The notes: generated by a model not told the origin, from the sequence alone. A DNA stretch of 56,265 bases from Candidatus Glomeribacter gigasporarum BEG34 (GCF_000227585.1 NZ_CAFB01000041.1:1-56265), one strand, 5' to 3'. Shown: positions 8,897-19,241, numbered from the stretch's first letter. Translations and numbers: made by a program.

Positions 8897-9525
8897 TGCG
8901 GCTGAAGCGCTTGAGTCCGTCGGGCCTGGAAGGGAATATAACGGATCATATTGAGGTATCTGACGCGGTTTTTGATCGTGCTTATAATGAGGCGTTGATT
9001 CACCAGATTGTCGTTGCCTATCAAGCGAATGCGCGCTCTGGTACGCGCGCTCAGAAGGATCGCGGACAGGTGCGGCACTCCACAAAAAAACCGTGGCGGC
9101 AAAAAGGCACGGGCCGTGCACGCGCGGGTATGGTATCGAGTCCGCTTTGGCGCGGCGGAGGGCGTATTTTCCCAAACTCTCCAGAAGAGAATTTCTCTCA
9201 GAAAATCAACAGGAAAGTGTTCCGGGCTGGATTATGCTCAATACTTTCTCAGTTGGTCCGTGAGGATCGGCTGTTCCTGATTGAGCCGATTCAATTGGAA
9301 GCGCCTAAAACGCAGCTTCTTGCGCGGAAATTTAAAGAGATGGGACTGGATTCAGTGCTGATGATTATGGACCGTGTGGATGACAATCTGTTGCTTGCCT
9401 CGCGTAATTTGCCCCGCGTGGAAGTGGTCGAGCCGCATCATGCGGATCCGTTGTCCCTCATTCATTTCAAAAAGACGGTGATGACTCAGGCGGCGCTTGC
9501 CCGGATGGAAGGGTGGTTGTCATGA
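8893..9525 (+). CDS. rplD: 50S ribosomal protein L4
   Basis: 210 residues. L4 lines the exit tunnel; the tunnel loop is visible ([20 protein letters not shown], then [10 protein letters not shown]). In many proteobacteria L4 also represses its own S10 operon, but the leader it acts on normally lies before rpsJ, which is missing here. ATG 8893 overlaps the rplC stop; ATG 8896 is an equally possible start. The end overlaps the rplW start by 4 bp. Confidence 0.97.
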   Translation: MMRLKRLSPSGLEGNITDHIEVSDAVFDRAYNEALIHQIVVAYQANARSGTRAQKDRGQVRHSTKKPWRQKGTGRARAGMVSSPLWRGGGRIFPNSPEENFSQKINRKVFRAGLCSILSQLVREDRLFLIEPIQLEAPKTQLLARKFKEMGLDSVLMIMDRVDDNLLLASRNLPRVEVVEPHHADPLSLIHFKKTVMTQAALARMEGWLS

Positions 9526-9833
9526 GTGCGCAAGTCAAGCACGGTCATCGTTTGCTGCAAATACTCCATTCCCCGGTGATTTCCGAAAAAGCAACATTAT
9601 TGGCAGATAAGCGTTCGCAAGTCGTGTTCCGGGTGGCGCCGGATGCGAATAAACAAGAAGTGAAAGCCGCGGTTGAATGGCTGTTTAAAGTTGAAGTCAA
9701 CGCGGTTCAGATTTTAAACAACAAAGGCAAAGCAAAGCGCGTCGGGCGTCTGATGGGACGCCGGAAAGATGTTAAAAAGGCCTACGTGTGCCTGAAGCCG
9801 GGGCAAGAAATTCATTTTGAGGCGGAGGCTTAA
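9522..9833 (+). CDS. rplW: 50S ribosomal protein L23
   Basis: 103 residues. L23 sits at the tunnel exit and docks trigger factor and SRP. The conserved [12 protein letters not shown] segment and the [20 protein letters not shown] loop are present. Start ATG 9522 forms an ATGA overlap with the rplD stop. The next gene starts 4 bp after its stop. Confidence 0.97.
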   Translation: MSAQVKHGHRLLQILHSPVISEKATLLADKRSQVVFRVAPDANKQEVKAAVEWLFKVEVNAVQILNNKGKAKRVGRLMGRRKDVKKAYVCLKPGQEIHFEAEA

Positions 9834-9837
9834 CAAG

Positions 9838-10668
9838 ATGACGCTTGTTTACGTTAAACCGACTTCTTCAGGCCGGCGCGGAATGGTGAAAGTCGTCAGC
9901 AAGAATTTGCACAAAGGCAAGCCATTCACTCCATTGTTGGGCGTGCGCCATAAAACTGCGGGACGCAACCATCATGGACGCATCACAACCCGTCACCGGG
10001 GCGGCGGGCACAAGAGGCGTTATCGCATCATCGATTTCCGGCGCAACAAGGATCATATCCCGGCCATCGTTGAGCGTCTTGAATATGATCCGAACCGGAG
10101 CGCGCATATTGCATTGCTGCGTTATGCCGATGGCGAACGGCGTTACATCATTGCGCCGAAAGGACTTGAGGCGGGCCAGTCGGTTTTATCGGGTTTGGAA
10201 GCGCCTATTCAAGTGGGGAATACGTTGCCGGTTCGTAATATTCCGGTCGGTACAACGATTCACTGTATTGAAATGCTGCCGGGCAAAGGCGCGCAAATCG
10301 CCCGTTCAGCGGGCGCATCGGCGATGCTGCTAGCCAGAGAAGGGCGTTATGCGCAATTGCGTTTGCGTTCAGGCGAGATCCGCCGCGTGCATATTGAATG
10401 CCGGGCAACCATTGGCGAAGTAGGCAATGATGAGCATAATTTACGTCAGATTGGCAAGGCGGGCGCGAATCGCTGGCGCGGTATCCGTCCGACAGTGCGG
10501 GGCGTTGCAATGAATCCAGTGGATCATCCGCATGGCGGCGGAGAAGGCAAAACAGCGGCTGGACGCGATCCGGTCAGCCCTTGGGGGACACCGACCAAAG
10601 GTTATCGTACACGCCGCAACAAATGCACAGCGGCGATGATTGTGCAACGCCGCAATAAAAAACGTTAA
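9838..10668 (+). CDS. rplB: 50S ribosomal protein L2
   Basis: 276 residues. L2 is the large-subunit protein needed for subunit joining and peptidyl-transferase assembly. It shows [43 protein letters not shown] and the C-terminal [21 protein letters not shown] with the key histidine. ATG 9838 follows rplW directly. Confidence 0.97.
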   Translation: MTLVYVKPTSSGRRGMVKVVSKNLHKGKPFTPLLGVRHKTAGRNHHGRITTRHRGGGHKRRYRIIDFRRNKDHIPAIVERLEYDPNRSAHIALLRYADGERRYIIAPKGLEAGQSVLSGLEAPIQVGNTLPVRNIPVGTTIHCIEMLPGKGAQIARSAGASAMLLAREGRYAQLRLRSGEIRRVHIECRATIGEVGNDEHNLRQIGKAGANRWRGIRPTVRGVAMNPVDHPHGGGEGKTAAGRDPVSPWGTPTKGYRTRRNKCTAAMIVQRRNKKR

Positions 10669-10690
10669 GGAAAACAGGCAAGGATAGTGA

Positions 10691-10966
10691 ATGTCGCGTT
10701 CTATTAAAAAGGGTCCGTTTTGCGATCTCCATTTGTTGAAAAAAGTCGAAGCAGCGACCGCAAAGAATGATAAAAGACCCATCAAAACTTGGTCGCGCCG
10801 GTCAACGATTTTTCCAGATTTTATCGGTCTCACCATTGCGGTACATAATGGCCGTCAGCACATTCCCGTCTATATTTCAGAAAATATGGTGGGCCGTAAA
10901 CTCGGCGAGTTTGTGTTGACCCGCACCTTCAAAGGTCATACTGCGGATAAAAAAGCTAAAAAATAG
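10691..10966 (+). CDS. rpsS: 30S ribosomal protein S19
   Basis: 91 residues, full length. [15 protein letters not shown] is the standard N-terminus, and [20 protein letters not shown] and [16 protein letters not shown] follow. S19 binds the head of 16S rRNA with S13. It sits between rplB and rplV with short spacers; GGATAG is the likely ribosome-binding site. Confidence 0.97.
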   Translation: MSRSIKKGPFCDLHLLKKVEAATAKNDKRPIKTWSRRSTIFPDFIGLTIAVHNGRQHIPVYISENMVGRKLGEFVLTRTFKGHTADKKAKK

Positions 10967-10974
10967 AGAGAACC

Positions 10975-11304
10975 ATGAAAGTGAATGCCATTCACCGCAG
11001 CGCCCGCATTTCGGCGCAGAAAACGCGGCTTGTCGCGGATCAGATCCGGGGTTTATCAGTAGACCGCGCTTTGAATATGCTCGCGTTCTCCCCCCAAAAG
11101 GCGGCTGGAATTGTGAAGAAAGTGGTTGAATCTGCAATTGCAAACGCGGAACATAATCAGGGTGCGGACATTGATGACTTGAAAATCCAGTGTATTTGTG
11201 TCGATAAAGCAAAATCATTCAAGCGTTCGAGGGCGCGCGCCAAAGGGCGCGGTCATAGAATCGAGAAGCAGACATGTCACATTGCTGTGACGGTTGGAGA
11301 TTAA
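10975..11304 (+). CDS. rplV: 50S ribosomal protein L22
   Basis: 109 residues. L22 lines the exit tunnel; the beta-hairpin region is [20 protein letters not shown], where macrolide-resistance changes arise in other bacteria. The start at ATG 10975 follows GAGAGAACC, 8 bp after rpsS. Confidence 0.97.
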   Translation: MKVNAIHRSARISAQKTRLVADQIRGLSVDRALNMLAFSPQKAAGIVKKVVESAIANAEHNQGADIDDLKIQCICVDKAKSFKRSRARAKGRGHRIEKQTCHIAVTVGD

Positions 11305-11313
11305 AAGGTTCAC

Positions 11314-12129
11314 ATGGGACAAAAAATACATCCAACAGGTTTCCGTCTGGCGGTCAGACACAACTGGGTCTCGCGCTGGTATGCAGCAAATACGCAGTTT
11401 GCGCAGATGCTGAAAGAAGATATCAATGTGCGTGATTATCTGAGGCAGAAGCTGAAAGCGGCGTCTGTGGGTCGGATTGTGATTGAACGTCCCGCAAAAA
11501 ATGCCCGGATTACGATTCATAGCGCGCGGCCAGGCATTGTCATCGGTAAAAAAGGCGAAGACATCGAGCTGCTGAAAACTGAGCTGCAGCGCAGAATGGG
11601 CATCCCGGTGCATATCAATATCGAGGAAGTGCGCAAGCCAGAAATCGATGCGCAATTGATTGCGGATTCCATTGCTCAGCAGCTTGAGCGGCGCATCATG
11701 TTTCGCCGGGCGATGAAGCGCGCGATGCAAAATGCAATGCGCCTGGGTGCGCAAGGCATCAAGATCAAGAGTTCAGGCCGGCTAAACGGCATTGAAATTG
11801 CGCGTACCGAATGGTACCGCGAAGGGCGCGTTCCTCTGCATACATTACGTTCCGATATTGATTATGCAATTTCGGAAGCCGAAACCACGTATGGCATTAT
11901 TGGGATAAAGGTCTGGGTCTATAAAGGGGATGTACAGACGCAATATCGTGTGCCCCAGGCAGACAGAATGCCCGATGAGAAGCGCTCGCGGCGCGTGCCT
12001 CCAGCAGAGCGCCGTGGAAGACGCCGCAGTGAGGGCGGGGTGAATCATCGCTTGTCCTCGGCGCGCCGTCCAGCGGCGCGTAATGCAGCGGATTCCACCG
12101 CTGAAGGCGCTTCTAAATCAGCAGAATAA
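11314..12129 (+). CDS. rpsC: 30S ribosomal protein S3
   Basis: 271 residues. [13 protein letters not shown]-terminus, a KH RNA-binding domain around [14 protein letters not shown], and a C-terminal domain with [18 protein letters not shown] and [13 protein letters not shown]3 is at the mRNA entry channel. The tail after KVWVYKG is long and rich in Arg and Ser, as in related beta-proteobacteria. Confidence 0.97.
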   Translation: MGQKIHPTGFRLAVRHNWVSRWYAANTQFAQMLKEDINVRDYLRQKLKAASVGRIVIERPAKNARITIHSARPGIVIGKKGEDIELLKTELQRRMGIPVHINIEEVRKPEIDAQLIADSIAQQLERRIMFRRAMKRAMQNAMRLGAQGIKIKSSGRLNGIEIARTEWYREGRVPLHTLRSDIDYAISEAETTYGIIGIKVWVYKGDVQTQYRVPQADRMPDEKRSRRVPPAERRGRRRSEGGVNHRLSSARRPAARNAADSTAEGASKSAE

Positions 12130-12151
12130 ATACTCTTGCAAGTGAAAAGAT

Positions 12152-12568
12152 ATGCTACAACCCAAACGGAGAAAATTCCGCAAAGAACACAAAGGGCGTA
12201 ACACGGGCGTTGCAAGCCGTGGTACGGCAGTGTCCTTTGGCGAATATGGCTTGAAGTCGATTGGCCGCGGCCGTTTAACCTCGCGTCAAATCGAAGCGGC
12301 GCGCCGCGCGATGACTCGCCATATTAAGCGGGGGGGGCGTATCTGGATCCGTATCTTTCCGGATAAGCCGATTTCCCGTAAGCCAGCCGAAGTGAGAATG
12401 GGAAATGGTAAGGGCAACCCAGAGTATTATGTGGCTGAAATCCAGCCCGGAAAAATGTTATATGAAATGGATGGCGTTCAGGAAACGCTGGCGCGCGAGG
12501 CATTCCGCCTGGCGGCGGCAAAGTTGCCTTTAAGAACAGTGTTTATTGCCCGGCAGTTAGGGACTTAG
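12152..12568 (+). CDS. rplP: 50S ribosomal protein L16
   Basis: 138 residues. [17 protein letters not shown] is the normal start, and the [20 protein letters not shown] loop near the A site is present. The stop codon TAG (12566-12568) is made of the TA target plus the first G of RepB copy 2. The right flank of the element (TAACTGG) shows the ancestral stop was TAA, so the insertion left the protein unchanged. Confidence 0.97.
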   Translation: MLQPKRRKFRKEHKGRNTGVASRGTAVSFGEYGLKSIGRGRLTSRQIEAARRAMTRHIKRGGRIWIRIFPDKPISRKPAEVRMGNGKGNPEYYVAEIQPGKMLYEMDGVQETLAREAFRLAAAKLPLRTVFIARQLGT

Positions 12569-12635
12569 AGCATTTTTCAGCGGCTTGCCCTGTGTCGCTT
12601 CGCGCTCCTTGGGTAATCTCACTGAAAAATGCTCT
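12568..12635. repeat. RepB copy 2 (short form) in the rplP stop codon
   Basis: GAGCATTTTTCAGCGG on the left and CACTGAAAAATGCTC on the right, flanked on both sides by TA (12566-12567 and 12636-12637). It lies between rplP and rpmC, so it is transcribed in the ribosomal mRNA and could form a hairpin just before the rpmC start region. Confidence 0.9.
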
Positions 12636-12650
12636 AACTGGATACGTAAT

Positions 12651-12854
12651 ATGATGAAAACGACAGAATTGCGCGCGAAAGATCGCGCTGCGCTGAACGC
12701 CGAGTTATCGGCCCTGTTAAAAGCAAGTGTGGGCTTGCGTATGCAATTGGCGACTCAACAACTGACAAATACCAGTCAGTTGAAAAAAACGCGCCGTGCG
12801 ATTGCAAGGGTGAAGACGATATTGACCGAGAAGGCAATCAGCAATGGACAGTAA
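12651..12854 (+). CDS. rpmC: 50S ribosomal protein L29
   Basis: 67 residues from ATG 12651 (ATG 12654 is the other choice, giving the usual [10 protein letters not shown] start). The conserved [20 protein letters not shown] segment is present. L29 sits next to L23 at the tunnel exit. No good Shine-Dalgarno is seen: the RepB insertion ends only 14 bp upstream. An upstream in-frame extension reads through the repeat and is rejected. The 3' end overlaps rpsQ by 11 bp. Confidence 0.95.
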   Translation: MMKTTELRAKDRAALNAELSALLKASVGLRMQLATQQLTNTSQLKKTRRAIARVKTILTEKAISNGQ

Positions 12855-13125
12855 TATAAAAGATATGCCGCCGTCGATCAAACGGACCTTGGTTGGTGAA
12901 GTCGTCAGCAACAAAAGAAACAAGACAGTGGCCGTACTTGTGAAGCGTCGTGTAAAGCATCCTCTGTATGGAAAATACGTGGTGCGTGCGAAAAAGTACC
13001 ACGCGCATGATGAGGCCAATGCATACAATGAAGGAGATCGCGTTGAGATTCAGGAAACGCGGCCATTCTCGAAGACAAAATCCTGGGTAGTGTCGCGCTT
13101 GATAGAGACAATACGGGTTGTTTGA
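12844..13125 (+). CDS. rpsQ: 30S ribosomal protein S17
   Basis: 93 residues. The OB-fold protein S17 binds 16S rRNA early. [28 protein letters not shown] and [21 protein letters not shown] are intact. ATG 12844 overlaps the rpmC end by 11 bp. It is the last gene before a 460-bp gap holding a promoter and two repeats. Confidence 0.97.
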   Translation: MDSNIKDMPPSIKRTLVGEVVSNKRNKTVAVLVKRRVKHPLYGKYVVRAKKYHAHDEANAYNEGDRVEIQETRPFSKTKSWVVSRLIETIRVV

Positions 13126-13169
13126 ATATGATGCAGCTTGAGAAGCGCTACTTTTCGTTTCCGACTTTC

Positions 13170-13197
13170 TTGCAAAAATTCAAGGGTTGTTTATAAT
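13170..13197 (+). promoter_or_regulatory. Sigma-70 type promoter upstream of rplN
   Basis: TTGCAA (13170-13175) and a perfect TATAAT (13192-13197) with a 16-bp spacer, in the 460-bp gap between rpsQ and rplN. It would start the spc-type operon. The start site is about 380 bp before rplN, and that leader now contains RepA copy 3 and RepB copy 3. Confidence 0.65.
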
Positions 13198-13235
13198 GTT
13201 CAGTTTTTTTCATTCGCGCGCGTTTTGTGTCCCTG

Positions 13236-13369
13236 GAACCTGTTCACAAATTGTAGCGAGCGGGCAGCAGGCAAGGAGGGCCCGCCGGAACGCTGCCCGA
13301 GGGACCCGCGAAGCGGGATCGGTTTGTTGCGGCGGGCCAAGCCGCGCGGTAGATTCGTGAACAGGTTTT
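13236..13369. repeat. RepA copy 3 (diverged, 134 bp)
   Basis: Ends GAACCTGTTCAC and GTGAACAGGTT. The inner part (AAGGAGGGCCCGCCGG to GAAGCGGGATCG) is the reverse complement of the inner part of RepA copy 2 near 3800-3850, so it lies in the opposite orientation with a deletion. It lies in the untranslated leader between the 13170 promoter and rplN. Confidence 0.8.
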
Positions 13370-13399
13370 TATACCGGTTGGCAGCCGGTCAGCTAGCTA

Positions 13400-13565
13400 G
13401 AGCATTTTTCACTGATTTTTCCTATGTCGCTTCTGCGTTTTCGGCATTCGGGATCGCTTCGGGGTCGCATCCATCGCGCTGCGCGCGACGGAACCTGCTC
13501 CGCCCGCATCGATCCCCATACTGTCTTCGCGTTCGCTCCTCGGGCAAATCGACTGAAAAATGCTC
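13400..13565. repeat. RepB copy 3 (long form, 166 bp)
   Basis: GAGCATTTTTCA on the left, TGAAAAATGCTC on the right, TA on both sides (13398-13399, 13566-13567). It has the same length as the copy inside valS and the same inner modules (GGATCGCTTCGGG...GATCC, ACGGAACCTGCTCCGCC, CATACTGTCTTCGCG). It ends 18 bp before rplN, in its leader. Confidence 0.9.
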
Positions 13566-13585
13566 TAGATTAACCAAACACCTTT

Positions 13586-13951
13586 ATGATTCAAACCGAA
13601 ACTGAGCTTCAAGTGGCTGATAATACCGGGGCGCGCCGCATTTTGTGTATCAAGGTTTTAGGCGGCTCAAAACGGCGCTACGCTGGGATAGGGGACGTGG
13701 TGAAAGTCACGGTCAAGGAAACTGCGCCGCGCGGGCGCGTGAAAAAAGGGGAAATTTATAATGCCTTGGTGGTACGGACGGCCAAAGGCATACGCCGCAT
13801 GGATGGTTCCCTGATTAAGTTTGATCATAACGCCGCCGTATTGCTCAGTGCCAAGCTTGAGCCAGTCGGAACCCGTATTTTCGGTCCGGTGACGCGCGAG
13901 TTGCGCAATAAATATATGAAAATCGTATCACTCGCGCCTGAAGTCTTATAA
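13586..13951 (+). CDS. rplN: 50S ribosomal protein L14
   Basis: 121 residues, full length. [18 protein letters not shown] is the standard start; [19 protein letters not shown] and DHNAAVLLS follow. L14 contacts L19 and 16S rRNA at an intersubunit bridge. It is the first gene after the spc-type promoter. No clear Shine-Dalgarno precedes ATG 13586, since RepB copy 3 ends 18 bp upstream. Confidence 0.97.
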   Translation: MIQTETELQVADNTGARRILCIKVLGGSKRRYAGIGDVVKVTVKETAPRGRVKKGEIYNALVVRTAKGIRRMDGSLIKFDHNAAVLLSAKLEPVGTRIFGPVTRELRNKYMKIVSLAPEVL

Positions 13952-13963
13952 AACGGTGGATTG

Positions 13964-14272
13964 ATGAAAAGAATACGTAAAGGGGATCAGGTCATCGCGA
14001 TTGCTGGCCGTGATAAATCTAAGCGCGGGGTTGTGCTGAAAGTGATGGGCGAAAGAGTCATTGTGGAAGGGCTGAATCTCGTCAAAAAGCATGTGAAACC
14101 CAATCCTGCCAAGGGAACAATCGGCGGGATAGAGCATAAGACGATGCCTATCCATATCTCCAATATTGCGCTCTTGGATGCAAATGGCAAAGCGTCGCGC
14201 GTGGGATTCAAGATTGAAGAGGGTAAAAAGCTCAGGTTTTTGAAAACAACGGGCGCGGCGCTCAATACCTGA
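13964..14272 (+). CDS. rplX: 50S ribosomal protein L24
   Basis: 102 residues from ATG 13964, preceded by [26 protein letters not shown] carries the KOW motif; [13 protein letters not shown] and [15 protein letters not shown] follow. L24 starts assembly at the 5' domain of 23S rRNA. It lies between rplN and rplE, as usual. Confidence 0.97.
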   Translation: MKRIRKGDQVIAIAGRDKSKRGVVLKVMGERVIVEGLNLVKKHVKPNPAKGTIGGIEHKTMPIHISNIALLDANGKASRVGFKIEEGKKLRFLKTTGAALNT

Positions 14273-14288
14273 TATCGCGAGGATAGGA

Positions 14289-14831
14289 ATGACGCGTTTG
14301 CAGCAGTTTTATAAAGAGAAAGTGGTGCCCGAACTGATTCAGAGGTTTGGTTACCGGTCTGTAATGGAAGTGCCCAGGCTGCGTAAAATCACATTGAATA
14401 TGGGTTTGGGGGATGCGGTTACTGACAAGAAGATCATTGAAAATGCGGTAGCGGATTTAACGCGGATCGCCGGACAAAAACCTGTCGTGACACGTGCGCG
14501 GCGCGCGATTTCAGGTTTCAAGATTCGTCAAGGTTATCCCATCGGCGCGATGGTGACCTTGCGGGGCCGAAGGATGTTTGAATTTCTGGATCGCTTAATT
14601 AATGTTGCGCTGCCGCGTGTGCGTGATTTCCGGGGCGTGTCGCCGCGAGCGTTCGATGCGCATGGCAACTATAACTTGGGCATCCGGGAGCAGATTATTT
14701 TCCCTGAGATTGACTACGACAAAATTGATCAATTACGCGGCATGGATATCAATATCAGTATCGACACGAAAAGCGTCGAAGAAGCGGAAGCGCTTCTGAG
14801 TTGTTTTAAAGTTCCATTCAGGGCAAAGTGA
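14289..14831 (+). CDS. rplE: 50S ribosomal protein L5
   Basis: 180 residues. L5 binds 5S rRNA. It shows [38 protein letters not shown] and [12 protein letters not shown]. The ribosome-binding site is GGATAGG. The stop TGA overlaps the rpsN start by one base (TGATG). Confidence 0.97.
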   Translation: MTRLQQFYKEKVVPELIQRFGYRSVMEVPRLRKITLNMGLGDAVTDKKIIENAVADLTRIAGQKPVVTRARRAISGFKIRQGYPIGAMVTLRGRRMFEFLDRLINVALPRVRDFRGVSPRAFDAHGNYNLGIREQIIFPEIDYDKIDQLRGMDINISIDTKSVEEAEALLSCFKVPFRAK

Positions 14832-15136
14832 TGGCTAAACGCGCCCTGATTGAACGTGAAAAGAAGCGCGCCCGCCTGGTGCAAAAATATGCCGCAAAGC
14901 GCGCCGCTCTTAAAAAGATGATAGATGACCAAAGCCAGACACAGGAAGCGCGCTATCACGCGCGTCTGAAATTACAGCAATTGCCGCGCAACGCGAATCC
15001 CACCCGGCAACGTAACCGCTGCGCGCTTACGGGCCGTCCGCGCGGGACATTCCGGAAATTTGGCTTGGCGCGCAGCAAAATCCGTGAGATTGCATTCCGC
15101 GGAGAAATTCCTGGCGTAATCAAAGCGAGTTGGTAG
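14831..15136 (+). CDS. rpsN: 30S ribosomal protein S14, zinc-free type
   Basis: 101 residues, the long zinc-free form. Residues [20 protein letters not shown] and [17 protein letters not shown] give the S14 signature; the zinc-binding CxxC pairs of the short form are absent. ATG 14831 shares a base with the rplE stop, so translation is probably coupled. Confidence 0.97.
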   Translation: MAKRALIEREKKRARLVQKYAAKRAALKKMIDDQSQTQEARYHARLKLQQLPRNANPTRQRNRCALTGRPRGTFRKFGLARSKIREIAFRGEIPGVIKASW

Positions 15137-15161
15137 TGCAGGCGACAAAGGAAAAATATCG

Positions 15162-15557
15162 ATGAGTATGAGTGATCCAATTTCCGATATGTTGACACGC
15201 GTGCGCAATGCACAGATGGTCAACAAGGTATCGGTTGTGATGCCCTCTTCCAGAGTCAAGGCTGCGATTGCGCAGGTTTTAAAAGATGAGGGCTATATTG
15301 AGGATTTCTCAGTCCATACAGAGCGTTCCCATACGCAATTACAGCTATCGCTTAAATATTATGCGGGCCGGCCCGTGATTTCGCGTATCAAGCGTATCTC
15401 CCGTCCCAGCCGGCCGATCTACAAAAGCGCCCGTAATATTCCACAGCTCATGAATGGTCTGGGTACTGTGATTGTGTCGACCACAAAAGGGGTGATGACG
15501 GATCGGCACGCTCGCTCGCTTGGTATCGGCGGAGAAATCATGTGTATGGTCGAATAA
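15162..15557 (+). CDS. rpsH: 30S ribosomal protein S8
   Basis: 131 residues. [18 protein letters not shown] is the normal start; [20 protein letters not shown] and [11 protein letters not shown] close the protein. S8 binds the central domain of 16S rRNA and in E. coli represses the spc operon; no such binding site could be judged here by eye. Confidence 0.97.
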   Translation: MSMSDPISDMLTRVRNAQMVNKVSVVMPSSRVKAAIAQVLKDEGYIEDFSVHTERSHTQLQLSLKYYAGRPVISRIKRISRPSRPIYKSARNIPQLMNGLGTVIVSTTKGVMTDRHARSLGIGGEIMCMVE

Positions 15558-15569
15558 AGGTTCAGGCAT

Positions 15570-16106
15570 ATGTCTCGTATAGGTAAAAAGCCGATTGCCT
15601 TGCCAAAGGATGTCGAGGTTTTAATCAAAGAAGGCGCGATTACCGTTAAGGGCGTGTTAGGCGCGCTTTCTTTGGATATCCATCCCCTGATTCAGATTGT
15701 TCATGATGATGAAGGCGCGCTGAAATTTGAAATGGCCCGCGAAGGGCGGCAGGCAAAAGCGATGTTAGGCACAACGCGAGCGCTGGTTGCAAACATGGTG
15801 CAAGGCGTGAAGCATGGATTTGAGCGCAAATTAACGCTTTCTGGGGTGGGTTTTCGTGCGCAGGTACAGGATAACCAGTTGAGTTTATCTGTGGGTTATT
15901 CTAATCCTGTGTTGCATCGGATGCCGGAGGGTATCAAAGTAGAAACGCCGGCCCAGACTGAAATCGTGGTTAAAGGCATCGATAAGCAGCAAGTCGGACA
16001 AGTCGCTGCGAATGTGCGCCGTTCCCGCCCGCCAGGACGGTATAAGGGCGAGGGCGTGCGTTACGCCAATGAGAAGGTGATTCTGAAAGAAACGAAGAAG
16101 AAATAG
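15570..16106 (+). CDS. rplF: 50S ribosomal protein L6
   Basis: 178 residues. [13 protein letters not shown] start, [20 protein letters not shown] in the middle, and [20 protein letters not shown] near the end. L6 lies near the factor-binding site of the 50S subunit. It follows rpsH by 12 bp with AAGG upstream. Confidence 0.97.
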   Translation: MSRIGKKPIALPKDVEVLIKEGAITVKGVLGALSLDIHPLIQIVHDDEGALKFEMAREGRQAKAMLGTTRALVANMVQGVKHGFERKLTLSGVGFRAQVQDNQLSLSVGYSNPVLHRMPEGIKVETPAQTEIVVKGIDKQQVGQVAANVRRSRPPGRYKGEGVRYANEKVILKETKKK

Positions 16107-16113
16107 GGGCGTG

Positions 16114-16470
16114 ATGGATAAAAAGCAAACTCGCATCCGGCGCGCTGCCCGTACGCGCGCCAGAATTGCCCGGTTGAATGTGCATCGGCTGTCGGTGCAT
16201 CGTACAAATGCGCATCTCTATGCGCAAATATTTTCGCCCTGCGGTACTCAAGTTCTTGCCAGCGCTTCCACGCTGGAAGCAGAGGTGCGTCAGCAATTGT
16301 CTTCCAAAGGCAGCAATATAGCCGCCGCAACCTTTATTGGGCATCGCATCGCCCAGAAGGCGAAGGCCGCCGGCATTGAATCGCTTGCATTTGACCGTTC
16401 CGGTTTCCGTTATCATGGCCGTGTGCGCGCTTTGGCCGAAGCGGCGCGTGAAGCCGGTCTTAAATTTTAG
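16114..16470 (+). CDS. rplR: 50S ribosomal protein L18
   Basis: 118 residues from ATG 16114, preceded by AGGGG; a GTG three bases earlier is unlikely. [15 protein letters not shown] at the start, then [12 protein letters not shown] and [25 protein letters not shown]18 carries 5S rRNA into the ribosome with L5. Confidence 0.97.
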   Translation: MDKKQTRIRRAARTRARIARLNVHRLSVHRTNAHLYAQIFSPCGTQVLASASTLEAEVRQQLSSKGSNIAAATFIGHRIAQKAKAAGIESLAFDRSGFRYHGRVRALAEAAREAGLKF

Positions 16471-16484
16471 GGAAAAAGTCCGTT

Positions 16485-17003
16485 ATGGCAAGGATGCAGG
16501 CGAAAGCGCCGCTCGAAGAGCGTAATGATGGCCTTCGGGAAAAAATGATTTCAGTCAAGCGCGTGACCAAAGTGGTCAAAGGCGGGCGTATTTTAGGCTT
16601 TGCGGCGCTGACGGTCGTGGGCGATGGGGACGGGCGCATTGGTATGGGTAAAGGCAAGGCGAAAGAAGTCCCATCGGCTGTTCAGAAAGCGATGGAGCAA
16701 GCGCGCCGGAATATGTTCAAAGTGTCGTTAAGGAATGGCACATTACAGCATGAAACCCCAGGTAAACATGGGGCGACGACAGTGTTAATGGCGCCTGCCA
16801 AAGAAGGCTCCGGAATCAAAAGCGGCGGGCCGATGCGCGCTGTGTTCCACGTGATGGGATTGCGGAATGTCACGGCCAAGATTCATGGCTCAACGAACGC
16901 ATATAACGTAGTTCGGGCAGCGCTGAATGGCTTGCGCAAGCAGATGACGCCTGCTGAAATTGCCGCTAAGCGTGGAAAATCCGTTGAAGAGCTTAGGGCT
17001 TAA
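16485..17003 (+). CDS. rpsE: 30S ribosomal protein S5
   Basis: 172 residues. [20 protein letters not shown] and [19 protein letters not shown] form the double-stranded-RNA-binding-like domain; [19 protein letters not shown] lies in the C-terminal domain. S5 helps set decoding accuracy. It sits between rplR and rpmD in the usual order. Confidence 0.97.
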   Translation: MARMQAKAPLEERNDGLREKMISVKRVTKVVKGGRILGFAALTVVGDGDGRIGMGKGKAKEVPSAVQKAMEQARRNMFKVSLRNGTLQHETPGKHGATTVLMAPAKEGSGIKSGGPMRAVFHVMGLRNVTAKIHGSTNAYNVVRAALNGLRKQMTPAEIAAKRGKSVEELRA

Positions 17004-17011
17004 GGTTTTTT

Positions 17012-17194
17012 ATGTCGAATAAAACAATCCGAATCCAGCTTGTGAAAAGCCTGATTGGCACCCGCCAATCGCATCGAGCCACTGTACGGGGTCTCGGTCT
17101 GCGCCGTTTAAATTCTCAGTGTGAATTACAGGATACGGCTGAAGCGCGCGGGATGATCAATAGAGTGTCCTATTTAGTTAAAATTGTCAGCTAG
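17012..17194 (+). CDS. rpmD: 50S ribosomal protein L30
   Basis: 60 residues. [20 protein letters not shown] and LGLRRLN are the L30 signature. Its TAG stop (17192-17194) is again formed by TA plus the G of a RepB end (remnant 17194-17214). It lies 17 bp before rplO. Confidence 0.96.
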   Translation: MSNKTIRIQLVKSLIGTRQSHRATVRGLGLRRLNSQCELQDTAEARGMINRVSYLVKIVS

Positions 17195-17214
17195 AGCATT
17201 TTTATCGAAAAATG
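17194..17214. repeat. RepB remnant that carries the rplO start codon
   Basis: Left end GAGCATTTTT after TA, then directly a GAAAAATG resembling the right end (CTGAAAAATGCTC). Most of the element has been deleted. The ATG in this right-end piece is the start codon of rplO. Confidence 0.65.
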
Positions 17215-17649
17215 GAATTGAATACGCTAAAACCCGCGAGTGGTTCGAAATCTCCGAGGCGCCGCGTGGGGCGGGGAATAGGGAGCGGTCTTGGAAAAAC
17301 AGCGGGCCGTGGCCATAAAGGGCAAAAATCGCGCGCCGGCGGTTTTCACAAGATCGGCTTTGAAGGCGGTCAAATGCCTCTGCAAAGGCGTTTGCCAAAA
17401 CGGGGTTTCACTTCCCTGACAAAAAAATTTATTCAAGAAGTCCGTCTTTCCGAGCTCCAGAAATTAACAGCGGATGAAGTTGACCTCTCCCTATTAAAAC
17501 AAGCGGGTATCGTCAGCGTATTAGCGCGTCAAGCCAAGATTATCGCGACGGGTGAGTTAAAGCGTAAAGTAAGCCTGAGAGGTTTGAGAATGACAAAAGG
17601 CGCGCGCATCGCAATAGAAGCGGCGGGCGGTTCAATTTCTGATTTGTAG
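17212..17649 (+). CDS. rplO: 50S ribosomal protein L15
   Basis: 145 residues. [20 protein letters not shown] with [20 protein letters not shown] is the L15 signature. The start codon lies within a RepB remnant, and no Shine-Dalgarno precedes it, so initiation may depend on coupling to rpmD. L15 is a late-assembly protein of the 50S subunit. Confidence 0.97.
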   Translation: MELNTLKPASGSKSPRRRVGRGIGSGLGKTAGRGHKGQKSRAGGFHKIGFEGGQMPLQRRLPKRGFTSLTKKFIQEVRLSELQKLTADEVDLSLLKQAGIVSVLARQAKIIATGELKRKVSLRGLRMTKGARIAIEAAGGSISDL

Positions 17650-17661
17650 CCGGAGAGTTTT

Positions 17662-18996
17662 TTGGCGACCCGTCCAAATCCTGCAAAAACAGGGCAATCC
17701 GCCCCAAAATATGGCGACCTGTTGAAGCGGGGAATATTCTTATTGCTTGCGCTGGTCGTCTACCGGATTGGCGCGCATATTCCTGTGCCAGGAATTGACC
17801 CTGATCAACTCTCCAAGCTCTTCCAGAGTCAGGCCGGTGGGATTCTGGGTATGTTTAACCTGTTTTCAGGAGGCGCCCTATCACGTTTTACGGTATTTGC
17901 ATTAGGCATCATGCCCTATATCTCGGCATCGATCGTGATGCAATTGCTGACGATGGTCTCTGCGCAATTGGAAGCGCTAAAAAAGGAAGGGCAGGCGGGT
18001 CAGAGAAAGATTACGCAATATACGCGTTATTTTACGTTGGCATTGGCGACATTTCAGGCCTTCGGCATCGCTATGGCGCTGGAAAAACAGGCTGGACTCG
18101 TGATTGATCCGGGGATCATGTTCCGTTTGATGACCGTATTGACGCTTGTCACTGGCACCATGTTTTTGATGTGGCTGGGCGAGCAGATTACCGAGCGGGG
18201 CCTAGGCAATGGTATTTCAATCATTATCTTTGCGGGTATTGCGGCTGGCTTGCCCAATGCAATCGGTGGACTTTTCGAGCTGGTCCGTACCCATTCGATG
18301 AGCATTATCTCAGCTCTGTTGATTATCGTTCTGGTTGCGGCAGTCACGTATCTGGTAGTATTTATTGAGCGCGGCCAAAGAAAGATTCTTGTAAATTATG
18401 CTAAAAGACAAGTGGGCAACAAGATGTATGGCGGACAATCTTCCCATCTGCCATTGAAATTGAATATGGCGGGCGTTATCCCGCCGATTTTTGCATCATC
18501 GATTATTTTATTTCCAGCGACGATTGCGAGCTGGTTCAGCGCCGGCGCAGGCACCCGCTGGTTGCAGCATATCGCAACCCTTCTTGCGCCAGGCCAGCCT
18601 CCTTATGTGATTTTATACGCATTAGCGATTGTTTTCTTCTGTTTTTTCTATACGGCGCTGGTATTTAACAGCCGGGAAACGGCGGATAATCTGAAAAAGA
18701 GCGGCGCTTTTGTGCCAGGCATCCGGCCAGGAGAGCAGACCGCGCGCTATATCGATAAGATTTTGACACGGCTCACGCTTGCGGGCGCTATTTATATTGT
18801 GTTCGTCTGTTTGTTGCCGGAATTTCTGGTGTTGCGCTGGAATGTGCCCTTTTATTTTGGAGGCACTTCTCTGCTGATTATCGTTGTAGTGACGATGGAT
18901 TTTATGGAACAGGCGCGCTCTTATCTGATGTCGCAACAATATGAATCACTGCTTCGCAAAGCGAATTTCAAGGGCGGGAAATTTCCTGTCCGTTAA
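17662..18996 (+). CDS. secY: Protein translocase subunit SecY
   Basis: 444 residues, ten membrane segments, the channel of the Sec translocon in the inner membrane. It starts with TTG at 17662 after CGGAGAG; the aligned N-terminus fits ([20 protein letters not shown], then [14 protein letters not shown]). The cytoplasmic loops [28 protein letters not shown] and [14 protein letters not shown] are present. It joins the ribosomal genes to infA, as in most bacteria. Confidence 0.97.
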   Translation: MATRPNPAKTGQSAPKYGDLLKRGIFLLLALVVYRIGAHIPVPGIDPDQLSKLFQSQAGGILGMFNLFSGGALSRFTVFALGIMPYISASIVMQLLTMVSAQLEALKKEGQAGQRKITQYTRYFTLALATFQAFGIAMALEKQAGLVIDPGIMFRLMTVLTLVTGTMFLMWLGEQITERGLGNGISIIIFAGIAAGLPNAIGGLFELVRTHSMSIISALLIIVLVAAVTYLVVFIERGQRKILVNYAKRQVGNKMYGGQSSHLPLKLNMAGVIPPIFASSIILFPATIASWFSAGAGTRWLQHIATLLAPGQPPYVILYALAIVFFCFFYTALVFNSRETADNLKKSGAFVPGIRPGEQTARYIDKILTRLTLAGAIYIVFVCLLPEFLVLRWNVPFYFGGTSLLIIVVVTMDFMEQARSYLMSQQYESLLRKANFKGGKFPVR

Positions 18997-19005
18997 CTGA
19001 AGAAT

Positions 19006-19227
19006 ATGGCCAAAGACGATGTGATTCAGATGGAAGGAGAAGTGATGGCAAGCCTTCCTAATGCGATGTTCCGCGTAAAACTGGAAAATGGACATACCGT
19101 ACTTGCACATATCTCAGGAAAAATGCGTATGCATTACATCCGTATTTTGGAAGGGGATAAGGTGAAAGTTGAGATGACCCCCTACGATTTGAATCGTGCC
19201 CGGATTGTGTTCCGGGCGAGAGCTTAA
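19006..19227 (+). CDS. infA: Translation initiation factor IF-1
   Basis: 73 residues, an OB-fold factor that binds the 30S A site during initiation. [20 protein letters not shown] and [20 protein letters not shown] are typical. It starts 9 bp after secY with GAAGA upstream. It is followed by a RepB remnant and then rpmJ. Confidence 0.97.
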   Translation: MAKDDVIQMEGEVMASLPNAMFRVKLENGHTVLAHISGKMRMHYIRILEGDKVKVEMTPYDLNRARIVFRARA

Positions 19228-19241
19228 TGCGGTTTGCCCTA

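Noticed and set aside
12568-12635. RepB copies as simple rho-independent terminators
   Set aside because: No T-run follows the stem, and several lie inside genes or within operons that must be read through.
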